Source of the DNA: JASHUC01 sp963849095
Lineage (GTDB): Bacteria; Pseudomonadota; Gammaproteobacteria; Steroidobacterales; Steroidobacteraceae
Reading direction: 5' to 3'
DNA length: 64,000 nucleotides
Assembly: GCA_963849095.1 (NCBI GenBank)
Contig: CAWKGA010000003.1
Location: 62,001-126,000, forward strand
Shown: piece by piece, positions 50,215-59,363 of the stretch
How the letters are laid out: each line of letters starts with the position of its first letter
Numbering within the stretch: the stretch's first letter is position 1
Position numbers and translations under genes: made by a program
Notes under the pieces: model-generated
The model's database searches: none
The model's input: only the letters and a program-made list of their open reading frames with translations
Told to the model about the DNA's origin: nothing

Positions 50215-52718
50215 AGGCGCGCTCCGAGGTAGGCGGCGAGGCGCAGCAGGTCCGCGAAGACCCCGCCCGCCGTGACGGCGGGGCCCGCGCCGGGCCCCTG
50301 GACGATGAGCGGGTTGTCGCAATAGCGGCCCGTGGAGAAGCGCACGACGTTGTCGGTGAGCGCGATGTTCGCGAAGGCGTGCTTCGCATCGAGCTCCATG
50401 AGGCCGACGGTCGCCTGCCCGCCGGCCGTGAGCCGGCCGACGTAGCGCAGCACCTTGCCGCGGGCTTGAGCGCCCCGCAGGCGGTCGAGCATCGCGGCGT
50501 CGTAGCGCGGCAGCCCGTTCATGAACTCCTCGATCGAGCCGTCATCGAGCCCGCTCGGCACCAGGCTCTCGATGCTCACGTCCGAGAGCTCGAGCGCGAG
50601 GCCGATCTCCCGCCCGAGAATGATGAGCTTGCGCGCAACGTCCGTGCCCGACAGGTCGTCGCGAGGGTCGGGCTCGGTGTAACCGCGCTGCTTGGCGTCC
50701 CGGACGATGTCCGAGAAGGCGACCCGGCCGTCGTAGACGTTGAAGAGGTACGCGAGCGTGCCGGAGAAGATCCCCTCGATGCTCCCGATCTGATCTCCAG
50801 TCTCGCGCAGATCGCGGAGCGTCTGGATCACGGGCAGCCCCGCCCCGACCGTCGCCTCGTAGAGATAGTGGGCGCGGCTCGAGCGCCGGGCCTCCTGCAG
50901 GCTCCGGTAGAACTCCCAGCTCGCGCTGTTCGCCTTCTTGTTCGGCGTCACGATGTGAACGCCGCTCGCGAGCCAGTCACGGTAGTGGCGCGCGATGTCC
51001 CCGGAAGCCGTGCAGTCGATGAGGACCGTGTGCGGCAGGTAATCCACCCGCACATGTTCGACGAAGCGCGCGATGTCCGCGGGCTCCTCGCTCGCCTCGA
51101 GGGCCTGCCGCCACCCGGAGAGGTCGACGGAGGACTGCGAGAGCAGCATGCGCCGCGAGGAGAGGATGCCCCGGACTCGCAAATCAAGCTGAAACTCGCG
51201 GCGCAGCCGCTCGCTCTGGGACGCGAGCTGGTCGAGCAGCACCCGCCCGACGGTGCCCGGACCGATCACGCCGATCGACAGGGTATGCGGCGACAGGTAG
51301 TACCCTGCATGAACGGCGCGCAGCGCGCGCGTCGCGTCCTTGCCGGCGACGACGACGGAGATGTTGCGCTCCGAGGCACCCTGCGCGATGGCGCGCACGT
51401 TGACCCCGGCGCCCCCCAGGGCGTTGAATACCTTGGCCGCGACACCCGGCATGCCCGCCATGCCATCTCCGACGACGGCCATGATGGCGAGCTCCGCATC
51501 CACATCGACGCTCTGGATCTGCCCTTCCTTGAGCTCGCGCTCGAAGGCGGCGTTCACCACCGCGACTGCGCGCTCCGCCTCGGCGCTCGGCACCGCGCAG
51601 CAAATCGAGTGCTCGGAGCTGCCCTGGGAGATGAGGATCACGGAGATCTGCTCCTCGCGCAGGGCGCCGAAGAGCCGGTGCGCCGTGCCGGGCACGCCGA
51701 TCATGCCGGCGCCCTCGAGATTGATCAGCGCGATGTGCTCGATGGTCGTGATGCCCTTCACCGGGAGCTTCGAGTCCGGCCGCTCGCAGATGAGCGTGCC
51801 GGGCTTCTCCGGAGCGAAGGTGTTGCGGATCCAGATCGGAATGCTGCGGCGGACGGCCGGAGCCATGGTCTGGGGGTGGATGACCTTGGCTCCGAAGTAG
51901 GCGAGCTCCATGGCCTCGAGATACGAGAGGGAGTCGATCACCTTGGCATCGGGCACGCGGCGCGGATCGGCCGACAGCACTCCGTCCACGTCCGTCCAGA
52001 TGAGGATCTCCGAGGCCTCGAGGAGTGTCCCGAAGATCGACGCCGAGAAATCGCTGCCGTTGCGGCCGAGCGTCGTCTGCACGCCGCGGCGGTTCGAGGC
52101 GATGAAGCCGGTGATGACGAGCGTGCCGGTGAAGTCTCGGTCGACGAGCTGCGCGATGTTCTGCTGCGACTGCGGCCACAGGATCGCCGGGCCGAGCGGC
52201 CCCCACTCGACCACGATCACCCGCCGGGCATCGAGCCACTGGACCGGCCCGGCATGCTTTGGACGCGCCTCGAAGTAGCGGTGGAAGAGCTTGGTCGACC
52301 AGATCTCGCCGTAGCCGGCGATGAGGTCGCGGACGTTGTCGGCCGCGGAGCGCGTGAGCCCGACCGTGTGCAGGACGCCTTCGATGTCGTGGCAGTCGCG
52401 GTCGAGCGCGGCGAGGTAGAGCTGCGCGGCATCCCGCGCGAGCAGCGCTTCCGCGATGTCCGCATGACGCTCGCGTAGCCGCGAGAGCTCGGCCTGGTAG
52501 CTCGTGTCCTGCCGCTCGGCAAGCTGGACCAGCTTCAGCAGGGCATCGGTGACCCCCCGGCAGGCCGATAGCACCACCGCGAGGCGGGGCCGAGACTCGC
52601 CCTCCAGGATCTGCGCGACCCGCCGGAAGCAGTCGGCATCGGCCACGCTCGACCCCCCGAATTTGTGGACAACCCAGGACGTAGAGTGAGCGGGGGCGTT
52701 TGCGGTGGCGCTGGTCAT
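50211..52718 (-). CDS. thrA: Bifunctional aspartokinase I / homoserine dehydrogenase I
   Basis: 835 aa fused enzyme catalysing the first and third steps of threonine synthesis. The kinase part opens VVHKFGGSSVADADCFRR and has FTGTLVITGFIASNRRG; two ACT domains (~residues 320-460) bind threonine for feedback control; the dehydrogenase part starts IGVIGPGTVGRVLLDQL, with ATVGAGLPVIQTLRDL. Same domain order as E. coli ThrA. No attenuator leader can be seen in the short upstream gap. Confidence 0.95.
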   Translation of the reverse strand: MTSATANAPAHSTSWVVHKFGGSSVADADCFRRVAQILEGESRPRLAVVLSACRGVTDALLKLVQLAERQDTSYQAELSRLRERHADIAEALLARDAAQLYLAALDRDCHDIEGVLHTVGLTRSAADNVRDLIAGYGEIWSTKLFHRYFEARPKHAGPVQWLDARRVIVVEWGPLGPAILWPQSQQNIAQLVDRDFTGTLVITGFIASNRRGVQTTLGRNGSDFSASIFGTLLEASEILIWTDVDGVLSADPRRVPDAKVIDSLSYLEAMELAYFGAKVIHPQTMAPAVRRSIPIWIRNTFAPEKPGTLICERPDSKLPVKGITTIEHIALINLEGAGMIGVPGTAHRLFGALREEQISVILISQGSSEHSICCAVPSAEAERAVAVVNAAFERELKEGQIQSVDVDAELAIMAVVGDGMAGMPGVAAKVFNALGGAGVNVRAIAQGASERNISVVVAGKDATRALRAVHAGYYLSPHTLSIGVIGPGTVGRVLLDQLASQSERLRREFQLDLRVRGILSSRRMLLSQSSVDLSGWRQALEASEEPADIARFVEHVRVDYLPHTVLIDCTASGDIARHYRDWLASGVHIVTPNKKANSASWEFYRSLQEARRSSRAHYLYEATVGAGLPVIQTLRDLRETGDQIGSIEGIFSGTLAYLFNVYDGRVAFSDIVRDAKQRGYTEPDPRDDLSGTDVARKLIILGREIGLALELSDVSIESLVPSGLDDGSIEEFMNGLPRYDAAMLDRLRGAQARGKVLRYVGRLTAGGQATVGLMELDAKHAFANIALTDNVVRFSTGRYCDNPLIVQGPGAGPAVTAGGVFADLLRLAAYLGARL

Positions 52719-52784
52719 GGATGAGCGAAGCCGAGGCAGGAAAAAGGCCGTGCGACTCTACTGACGCGTTCGAGCAGGCGCAAC

Positions 52785-53873
52785 TTGAAGCATAATTTGC
52801 CTGTGGAAGCCCAGTTGACCCCACTGCTGCCGCTCGTCGAGCGTGAGCGCACCGCCGGAAGGCCCTTCGCCCTCGCCGTCGTCGTCCGCACGAGCGGGTC
52901 CACCTACCGCAAGCCGGGCGCCTTGATGGTCATCGCGACGGACGGCTCCTACGCGGGTCTGCTCTCCGGGGGGTGCCTCGAGACGGACTTGAGAGAGCAT
53001 GCCCGCTCGGTCATCGCGACCGGCGAGCCGCGCACGGTCACATATAACACGGGCGGCTCGGACGATGCGCTGTGGGGGCTCGGAGTCGGGTGCGAAGGGG
53101 CCATGAGCATTCTGCTGCTGCGGGTCGGTCCGCAAGCCGGGTGGGAGCCGTTCGATCACCTCGCGGCGGCGCTGTCCGAGCACCGCCGCACGGCCGTCGG
53201 AGTCCTGGTCGAGTCGCACTCGGCCGAGCTTCCGGCCGGTCTCGTCCTGCTTCCGGACCGCCTATCGAAGGTCGCGCCGCCGCTCGACGTTGAGGTCGCG
53301 GGCCTGCTCGAGCGTGTCGCGCGCTCCGGCGTCACGGAGTGGCTCGACCTCGGCGCGCTGCGGCTCTTCGCCCTGCCGCTCGCGCTGCCGCCGAGGCTCC
53401 TGTTGCTCGGCGGGGGACCCGATGCCTTGCCGATCGTCGATCTCGCCGTACGGCTCGCCTGGAAAGTCACGGTGTACGATCACCGGCCCTCTTATGCGCG
53501 GGCCGACCACTTTCCCCTGGCCGAGCGCGTGGTGCTCGCGCGCCCCGAGGAGCTGACGCGCACGCTCGACCTCGGCGCCTACGACGCCGCCGTCGTCATG
53601 AGCCATCACCTGCCCTCCGACCTCGAATACCTTCGCGCCCTCGCCTCCGGCCCGACCGGATACGTGGGACTGCTCGGGCCGGCGCACCGCCGCGACAGGC
53701 TGCTCGGCGACCTCGGCGCCGCCGAGGAAGGCCTGCGCGGACGCCTGCGCGCGCCGGTCGGACTGGAGCTCGGCGGCCGCACGCCGGAATCGATCGCGCT
53801 CGCCGTCGTCGCGCAGATCCACGCGTACCTCCATCGGCCCGGCGGGCCGCTCGGCGATCGCTCCGCCCCATGA
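52785..53873 (+). CDS. XdhC/CoxI-family molybdenum-enzyme maturation factor
   Basis: 362 aa. XdhC proteins bind molybdenum cofactor and deliver the sulfurated form to xanthine dehydrogenase-type enzymes. Blocks: VVRTSGSTYRKPGALMV, GLLSGGCLETDLREHA, and the Rossmann-like LLLLGGGPDALPIVDLA, ending GLLGPAHRRDRLL. The TTG at 52785 starts the frame; a GTG at 52803 is possible. No xanthine dehydrogenase gene is nearby. ThrA is divergent across 66 bp. Confidence 0.86.
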   Translation: MKHNLPVEAQLTPLLPLVERERTAGRPFALAVVVRTSGSTYRKPGALMVIATDGSYAGLLSGGCLETDLREHARSVIATGEPRTVTYNTGGSDDALWGLGVGCEGAMSILLLRVGPQAGWEPFDHLAAALSEHRRTAVGVLVESHSAELPAGLVLLPDRLSKVAPPLDVEVAGLLERVARSGVTEWLDLGALRLFALPLALPPRLLLLGGGPDALPIVDLAVRLAWKVTVYDHRPSYARADHFPLAERVVLARPEELTRTLDLGAYDAAVVMSHHLPSDLEYLRALASGPTGYVGLLGPAHRRDRLLGDLGAAEEGLRGRLRAPVGLELGGRTPESIALAVVAQIHAYLHRPGGPLGDRSAP

Positions 53874-54484
53874 ACGAGTTCGCTGAAGCCGCCGCGCTCC
53901 ACGCCCTGGTGCTGGCAGCGGGCGCCTCGACGCGCTTCGGATCCCCGAAACAGCTCGTGCGACTGCAAGGCCGCCCTCTTCTGCATCGTGCGGTCGCGAA
54001 CGCGGCCGAGATTGCCGGCCAGGCCGTTCTCGTCGTCCTGGGCGCGCACGCCGCCGAGCTTGCGCCGCTCCTTCGACACTCGACCGCCTCGGTTGTCGTC
54101 AATCGCGACTGGTCCGAGGGCATCGCGAGCTCCATCCGCGCCGGCATCGCGCACCTGCCGCCGAGCTGCGATGGCGTTCTACTCATGCTCGCCGATCAGG
54201 CGGCCGTCACCGTCGAGGATCTCAGGCGTCTCGCGGGCGTCTGGCGCCGCCAGCCCGAGTACATCGCCGCGTCGCGGTACGAGGCAACGGTCGGCGTGCC
54301 GGCCATCTTCCCGCGCTCGGACTTTCGTGAGCTCGCCGCGCTGCGCGGCGATCGGGGTGCCCGGGACCTGCTCCGCCGCGCCGCAGACCGCGTGGTCGCC
54401 ATCGAGCTCGCCAACGCGGGCATCGACATCGACACTCCCGAGGACCTGCTGCGCCTGCCGCCTGAATCCGATCCTGAAGGGTAG
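53870..54484 (+). CDS. mocA: Molybdenum cofactor cytidylyltransferase-like NTP transferase
   Basis: 204 aa. Nucleotidyltransferase signature LVLAAGASTRFGSPKQLVRL, then VVNRDWSEGIASSIRAGI and VLLMLADQAAVT are typical of MocA/NicA. MocA adds CMP to molybdopterin for xanthine-dehydrogenase-type enzymes. Its ATG overlaps the XdhC stop by four bases, so both probably mature the same cofactor form. Confidence 0.87.
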   Translation: MNEFAEAAALHALVLAAGASTRFGSPKQLVRLQGRPLLHRAVANAAEIAGQAVLVVLGAHAAELAPLLRHSTASVVVNRDWSEGIASSIRAGIAHLPPSCDGVLLMLADQAAVTVEDLRRLAGVWRRQPEYIAASRYEATVGVPAIFPRSDFRELAALRGDRGARDLLRRAADRVVAIELANAGIDIDTPEDLLRLPPESDPEG

Positions 54485-54533
54485 ACGGCTCGCAGACGGC
54501 CGGGCCCTCGCGGCCGTGCACCGCCCAAGGGGG

Positions 54534-55472
54534 TCACTTGCGGCCGAGAGCCTCCACGGCGGCCAGCAGCCGCTGCGCCTGCAGCAGATGGGGCCGATCG
54601 ACCATCTTCCCGTCGATGCTCGTCACCCCGACATCGGGTGAGGCGGCGAATGCGGCGACGATGCGCCGCGCGTGGGAAATCTCGCTTTCCGTCGGCGTGA
54701 AGGCGGCGTTGATGGGCTCGACCTGGTCGGGATGCACGGCGAGCTTGCCGCTGAACCCGTCGCGGCGGGCCCGCGCAAGCTCGCGCGCGAGACTCTCCTG
54801 ATCGGCGAATTCGGCATGTACGCCGTCGATCGCCTGCACCCCCGCCGCCGCAGCGGCGAGCACGCACAGCGAGCGCGCGAGATCGAAGGTGAGGGTCAGC
54901 GTCCCGTCGGCGGCGAGCTTCTCGCGCACGCCGAGCGCGGCGGACAGATCCTCGATGCCCCAGGTGAGCCCCGCGAGACGTGGCAAGGGCGGCTGCCGTC
55001 CGGCTGCCGGCTCCGCGCCCGCCACCGGGTGTCCGGCCGCGAGCGCCGCGAAGCGCCCGAGTCCGAGCACCGCCTGGGGCGTCTCGGTCGCAATGAGGAG
55101 TAGGCTCGTCGATTCCCGCGCAAGATGCTCACGGTGCTCGAGCGCCGAGAGGTAGTGATGGACCTCGAGGACCTCCTCGAGCGAGGAGATCTTCGGCAGG
55201 ACGATGCCGTCCGGCGCGCCCGCCATCACCGCCGCGAGGTCATCGAGCAGCTCACCGCTCGCAAGTCCGTTGACCCGCACCCACAGCCGCTGCGCGCCGC
55301 GCGGCTGCCGGCTCCGCAAGAACGCGAGGACCTGCTCCCGCGCGCGGCCCCGCCTGCCGGGCGCGACCGAATCCTCCAGGTCGAGGATCAGCGCATCGGC
55401 GGCGCTCGCAGCCGCCTTCGCCTGCTTGCGCTCGCTGTCGCCGGGGACGAACAGCCACGATCGAGCGCTCAC
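54534..55472 (-). CDS. CoA-ester lyase (HpcH/HpaI aldolase, CitE-like)
   Basis: 312 aa TIM barrel. Blocks: SWLFVPGDSERKQAKAAAS, ALILDLEDSVAP, WVRVNGLASGELLDDL, VLPKISSLEEV, and LIATETPQAVLGL with the metal acid; late KLAVHPDQVEPIN. Similar to citrate lyase beta or malyl/methylmalyl-CoA lyases; the substrate cannot be fixed. The GTG at 55472 overlaps the MaoC stop, so the two work together. Confidence 0.84.
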   Translation of the reverse strand: MSARSWLFVPGDSERKQAKAAASAADALILDLEDSVAPGRRGRAREQVLAFLRSRQPRGAQRLWVRVNGLASGELLDDLAAVMAGAPDGIVLPKISSLEEVLEVHHYLSALEHREHLARESTSLLLIATETPQAVLGLGRFAALAAGHPVAGAEPAAGRQPPLPRLAGLTWGIEDLSAALGVREKLAADGTLTLTFDLARSLCVLAAAAAGVQAIDGVHAEFADQESLARELARARRDGFSGKLAVHPDQVEPINAAFTPTESEISHARRIVAAFAASPDVGVTSIDGKMVDRPHLLQAQRLLAAVEALGRK

Positions 55473-55924
55473 GCGGCCGGCCTCTTGAGCATCAGCGCCG
55501 CGCGCAGGCAGGAGGCGACCTCCTCGTTGCGCTGATTGAACGCGCGATGCTCGAGCGTGACGATGCCGGAGTCCTTCCGCGAGCGGCTCTCGCGCTTGGC
55601 GATGACGGTGGTCTCGATGCGCAGCGTGTCCCCGACGCGCACCGGCCGCGGAAACTTCACCTTCTCCCAGCCGAGGTTCGCGATGGTCGTGCCGTACGTC
55701 GTGTCGTACACGGAAATCCCGACCATCAGCCCGAGTGTGAACACGCTGTTGACGAGCGGCTCGCCGAACTCCGTCCCCTTCGCGGCCTCCTTGTCGAGAT
55801 GGACGGCGGCCGGGTTCATCGTCAGGGCGGTGATCAGGACGTTGTCGGTCTCGGTCACGGTCCGGCGCACGGCGTGATCGAACCTCCGCCCCACCTCGAA
55901 TTCCTCGAAGTACAGCCCTGCCAT
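55469..55924 (-). CDS. MaoC-family (R)-specific enoyl-CoA hydratase-like protein
   Basis: 151 aa hotdog-fold protein. Blocks: YFEEFEVGRRFDHAVRRTVT, the active-site-like TMNPAAVHLDKEAAK (Asn replaces the usual pattern), LVNSVFTLGLMVG, and WEKVKFPRPVRVGDTLR. Some relatives hydrate mesaconyl-CoA. Coupled to the CitE-like gene; together they could hydrate and cleave a CoA ester. Confidence 0.84.
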   Translation of the reverse strand: MAGLYFEEFEVGRRFDHAVRRTVTETDNVLITALTMNPAAVHLDKEAAKGTEFGEPLVNSVFTLGLMVGISVYDTTYGTTIANLGWEKVKFPRPVRVGDTLRIETTVIAKRESRSRKDSGIVTLEHRAFNQRNEEVASCLRAALMLKRPAA

Positions 55925-55936
55925 GGGGGAATAGTA

Positions 55937-56911
55937 TCAGCGCTCCGGCAGCGTCACTTCGGCGAGGAGCGCGGCCACTTCCGCCGAGCTCGACATGCGG
56001 TGCGCCCGGTTGACCAGGCGGCGATCGAGATGCGGCGCGAGCAGCTGGATGAAGTCGTACATGTACTTGCGCAGGAGCACGCCGCGGCGAAACCCGATCC
56101 ACGTCACGTGCGGCACGAACAGGTGCGAGGCATCGAGCGCGACGAGGTCCGCGTCCTCCCGCGGATCGACCGCCATCTGCGCGACGAGGCCGACGCCGAG
56201 CCCCAAGCGAACGTAGGCCTTGATGACATCGGCGTCCCGGGCAGTGATCGCCACGTCCGGCGTGAGGCCCGCCTTGGCGAAGGCCTGCTGGAGCGAGGAA
56301 GGCCCGGTGAAGCTGAACGTGTACGTGATGAGGGGGTAGGCGCCGAGCTGCTTCAAGGTCGGACGCGGAACGGTCGCGAGCGGATGATCGCGGGGCACGA
56401 CGATCACGCGGTGCCAGCGGTAGCACGGGAGCAGGGTCAAGTCCTCGAACAGGTGCTCCGAGCCGGTCGCGATCGCGCAGTCGATGCGGTCCTGGGCGAC
56501 CATCTCCGAGATCTGCTCGGTCGTGCCTTGATGGAGATTCACGCGGACCTGCGGATAGTGCCCGCGGAACACGCTGATGACACCCGGCAGGACGTAGCGC
56601 GCCTGGGTGTGGGTGGTGCCGATCGAGAGGCTCCCGCGCCCCTCGTCGCGGAGCTCCGTCGCGAGGTCCCGGATCGCCTGCGTCTCCTGCAGGATCCGCA
56701 CGGCACGCTCGATAACCTGCTGGCCGGCAGGCGTGATGCGCGTGAGATTGCGGCCCTCGCGCGTGAAGATCTGGAAACCGAGCTCGTCCTCGAGCAGCTT
56801 GATCTGCTTGCTCACACCGGGCTGCGAGGTGTGCAGCTTCTGCGCGGCGGCGGTGATGTTCAGTCCGCTCTGGGCTACCGCTGCGAGGTATCGCAACTGA
56901 TGCAGTTTCAT
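55937..56911 (-). CDS. cysB: LysR-type regulator CysB
   Basis: 324 aa, the length of E. coli CysB. HTH: ITAAAQKLHTSQPGVSKQIK; effector domain blocks GTTHTQARYVLPGVI and CAIATGSEHLFEDL carry the Thr/Gln inducer-site residues. CysB activates sulfate assimilation genes in response to N-acetylserine. The divergent cysH supports the assignment. Start at ATG 56911 with family opening MKLHQLRYL; frame open to 56953. Confidence 0.92.
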   Translation of the reverse strand: MKLHQLRYLAAVAQSGLNITAAAQKLHTSQPGVSKQIKLLEDELGFQIFTREGRNLTRITPAGQQVIERAVRILQETQAIRDLATELRDEGRGSLSIGTTHTQARYVLPGVISVFRGHYPQVRVNLHQGTTEQISEMVAQDRIDCAIATGSEHLFEDLTLLPCYRWHRVIVVPRDHPLATVPRPTLKQLGAYPLITYTFSFTGPSSLQQAFAKAGLTPDVAITARDADVIKAYVRLGLGVGLVAQMAVDPREDADLVALDASHLFVPHVTWIGFRRGVLLRKYMYDFIQLLAPHLDRRLVNRAHRMSSSAEVAALLAEVTLPER

Positions 56912-57073
56912 GAATCGAGCTCTCCCCCCGGCCCCTCCCGGGACCTCGAGCATGATCCCCGGCCCGGCGGCCGCCGATCATAACCGATGCGAATCTCCAC
57001 ATGCCCAAATCGTCTTAAGCCGCCGCGCCCTTCGAGGCGGCATACATAACCGCTCCGCAGACCGAAAGAAGTA
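56912..57073. promoter_or_regulatory. cysB-cysH divergent control region
   Basis: A 162-bp gap between divergent cysB and cysH, less GC-rich than its surroundings on the cysH side. Two copies of CATAACCG occur at about 56978 and 57046. If the cysH start is ATG 57125, the region extends to 57124. A CysB-binding site is expected here but I cannot place it precisely. Confidence 0.4.
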
Positions 57074-57844
57074 ATGATTCGTTCAGTTACCCCATTGTCA
57101 CCGATACAGTGCAATCCACGCATCATGGGTCAAGTCCTCACACTCGAGCTGGAGTCGAAAGCGGCAGCGATCCGGGAGCTGCTCGCCGGAGCCGTGCACC
57201 GGTTCGGGCGGGTGGTCTACGCCAATAGTCTCGGCGCGGAGGCCATGGTCCTCACGGACCTCATCGCGACCGAGGTCCCGCAGATCGACATGGTGAGCAT
57301 CGATACTGGGCGGCTGCATGAGGAGACCTTCGAGCTCCTCGAGAAGCTGCAGCGCCGGTACGGCAACCGTATCCGCGTCATCCACCCGGATGCCGAGGAG
57401 CTGACGGGCCTCGTCGCCAAGCAGGGCATCAACGGCTTCTTCCACAGCTCGGAGGCGCGCGTCGCCTGCTGCAACACACGGAAAGTCGTGCCGTTCAAGC
57501 GCTTCGTGGCCGGGTACTCTGCCTGGGTGACGGGCGTGCGGCGCGAACAGTCGAAGGCCCGCTCGCTCGGCTCGCCGATCGAGTGGGACGACCAGCACGG
57601 CCTGCACAAGGTGAGCCCTCTTCTCGACTGGACCGAGGACCAGGTCTGGTCCTACATCCGCACACGCAAGCTCCCGTACAATGTGCTCCACGACCGGCAG
57701 TACCCGAGCATCGGCTGCGCGCCGTGCACCCGGGCCGTGCAGCCGGGCGAGGACAGCCGGGCGGGCCGCTGGTGGTGGGAGAATCCCGAAGCCCGGGAAT
57801 GCGGCCTGCATCCGAGTACGCGTACCGCGGCCGTCCAGAGCTGA
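57074..57844 (+). CDS. cysH: Assimilatory adenylylsulfate (APS) reductase
   Basis: 256 aa, reducing APS to sulfite with thioredoxin electrons. It has the iron-sulfur cysteine pairs ARVACCNTRKVVPF and YPSIGCAPCTRAVQ, which separate APS reductases from PAPS reductases lacking the cluster. The PP-loop region reads YANSLGAEAMVLTDL. The catalytic Cys in ECGLH near the C-terminus is present. ATG 57074 has a weak AAGAAG site; ATG 57125 would give 239 aa and is plausible. Confidence 0.9.
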   Translation: MIRSVTPLSPIQCNPRIMGQVLTLELESKAAAIRELLAGAVHRFGRVVYANSLGAEAMVLTDLIATEVPQIDMVSIDTGRLHEETFELLEKLQRRYGNRIRVIHPDAEELTGLVAKQGINGFFHSSEARVACCNTRKVVPFKRFVAGYSAWVTGVRREQSKARSLGSPIEWDDQHGLHKVSPLLDWTEDQVWSYIRTRKLPYNVLHDRQYPSIGCAPCTRAVQPGEDSRAGRWWWENPEARECGLHPSTRTAAVQS

Positions 57845-57950
57845 CCGGCCCTAAACGGGTCAGGCGGCTCGCCTATACTTTGAGGTCAGAGGCACCCCAT
57901 TACGGGGCCGTAAGGTAGCGTTGCGCGCCTGCCGCGCGGAAAATCCGTTC

Positions 57951-59363
57951 ATGGAGCATCTGCCGATCTTTCTCAGCGTGCGGGACCGCGAGACCGTGGT
58001 GGTCGGCGGCGGAGCCGTCGCTGCCCGTAAGGCGGAGCTGCTGCTGCGATGCGGCGCGAGCGTGACCCTCGTCGCGCCCGAGCTCTCGCGGCCCGCCGCC
58101 GAGCTGGCGGCGGCCGAGCGCGCCCGCGTGAGGCACATCCGGGCCACCTTCGAGCCGGAGCACCTCTCCGGCGCGGCGCTGGTCGTGGCCGCCACGGACT
58201 CGACTCATGTCAACGCGGTGGTCGCAGCCGCCGCGAGCGCACGGCAGCTTCCCGTCAACGTCGTTGACGATCTCAAGCTGTCGAGCTTCATCTTTCCCGC
58301 CCTCGTCGACCGGTCCCCGATCGTCGTCGCCATCGGATCGCAGGGCACCGCGCCCGTACTGTCCCGGCGCCTGCGCGAGCAGCTCGAGGCGTTGCTCCCC
58401 ACCCGGCTCGGCGCGCTCGCGCGCTTTGCGGGCTCGCGGCGCAGCACCGTGCAGCGGATGCTCCGTCCGAGCGAGCGCCGGCCCTTCTGGGAGCGCATCT
58501 TCGGCGGCCCCGTGAGCGCGCAGGTGCTCTCAGGCGACGAGGGTGCCGCAGAGGCGACGTTCGACCGTGAGCTCGCCGCGGCCCATGCCGGCCGCCCCGC
58601 GGCAGGCGAGGTGTATCTGATCGGCGCCGGCCCCGGCGACCCCGACCTCCTCACCTTGCGGGCACTGCAGCTGCTCCAGCAGGCCGACGTGATCCTGTAC
58701 GACCGCCTGGTCTCCAAGGAAGTGCTCGACCGCGCGCGGCGCGAGGCGGAGCGGATCTTCGTCGGCAAGCACCGCGGCGGCTGCCGCACCGCCCAGGAGC
58801 GCATCCACGAGTTGATGGTGAGCCGTGCGCAGCGGGGCCTGAAGGTCGCCCGTCTGAAGGGCGGCGATCCGCTCATCTTCGGGCGCGGCGGGGAGGAGAT
58901 TCGGATTCTCGTGCAGCACGGCATCCCCTTCACGGTGGTGCCGGGCATCACCGCCGGGCTGGCGGCGGCCGCGGCCGCGGCCATTCCGCTCACGCAGCGG
59001 GAACTCGCCCAGTCGGTCACCTTCGCCACGGGACACTTTGCCGACGGCGACGGGCTCGATTGGCAGGCCTTCGCGCGGCCGCGGCACACCGTCGTGTTCT
59101 ACATGGGCGTCGCGCAGATGGAGCACATCGTGAGTCGCCTGCTCTCCGCCGGCGCTCCGCGCGAGAGACCGGCGGCCATCGTCGAGCGGGCGACGCTGCC
59201 GGGCGAGCGGGTGCTGCGCGGGTCGCTCGGCGACATCGCATCGCTCGCGCGCGCGGAGCGCGTCACGGCACCCGCACTCCTCATCATCGGCGAGGCCGCC
59301 GCCGCCGAGCGCGGGAACGTCGTCATTCAAACTCTCACGGAAGCTCTGAGGGGCGTTGCATGA
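57951..59363 (+). CDS. cysG: Siroheme synthase
   Basis: 470 aa trifunctional enzyme making siroheme for sulfite and nitrite reductases. N-terminal dehydrogenase/ferrochelatase domain: VVVGGGAVAARKAELLL and a Ser-rich FAGSRRSTVQRML loop. C-terminal methyltransferase: YLIGAGPGDPDLLTLRALQL, ARLKGGDPLIFGRGGEE, PGITAGLAAAAAAAIPLT. Start at ATG 57951 (MEHLPIF); ATG 57921 is less likely. Coupled to cysK by an ATGA overlap. Confidence 0.94.
   Translation: MEHLPIFLSVRDRETVVVGGGAVAARKAELLLRCGASVTLVAPELSRPAAELAAAERARVRHIRATFEPEHLSGAALVVAATDSTHVNAVVAAAASARQLPVNVVDDLKLSSFIFPALVDRSPIVVAIGSQGTAPVLSRRLREQLEALLPTRLGALARFAGSRRSTVQRMLRPSERRPFWERIFGGPVSAQVLSGDEGAAEATFDRELAAAHAGRPAAGEVYLIGAGPGDPDLLTLRALQLLQQADVILYDRLVSKEVLDRARREAERIFVGKHRGGCRTAQERIHELMVSRAQRGLKVARLKGGDPLIFGRGGEEIRILVQHGIPFTVVPGITAGLAAAAAAAIPLTQRELAQSVTFATGHFADGDGLDWQAFARPRHTVVFYMGVAQMEHIVSRLLSAGAPRERPAAIVERATLPGERVLRGSLGDIASLARAERVTAPALLIIGEAAAAERGNVVIQTLTEALRGVA

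Noticed and set aside
52719..52784. Thr operon attenuator
   Set aside because: The 66-bp gap upstream of thrA has no Thr/Ile-rich leader peptide or terminator hairpin that I can see.
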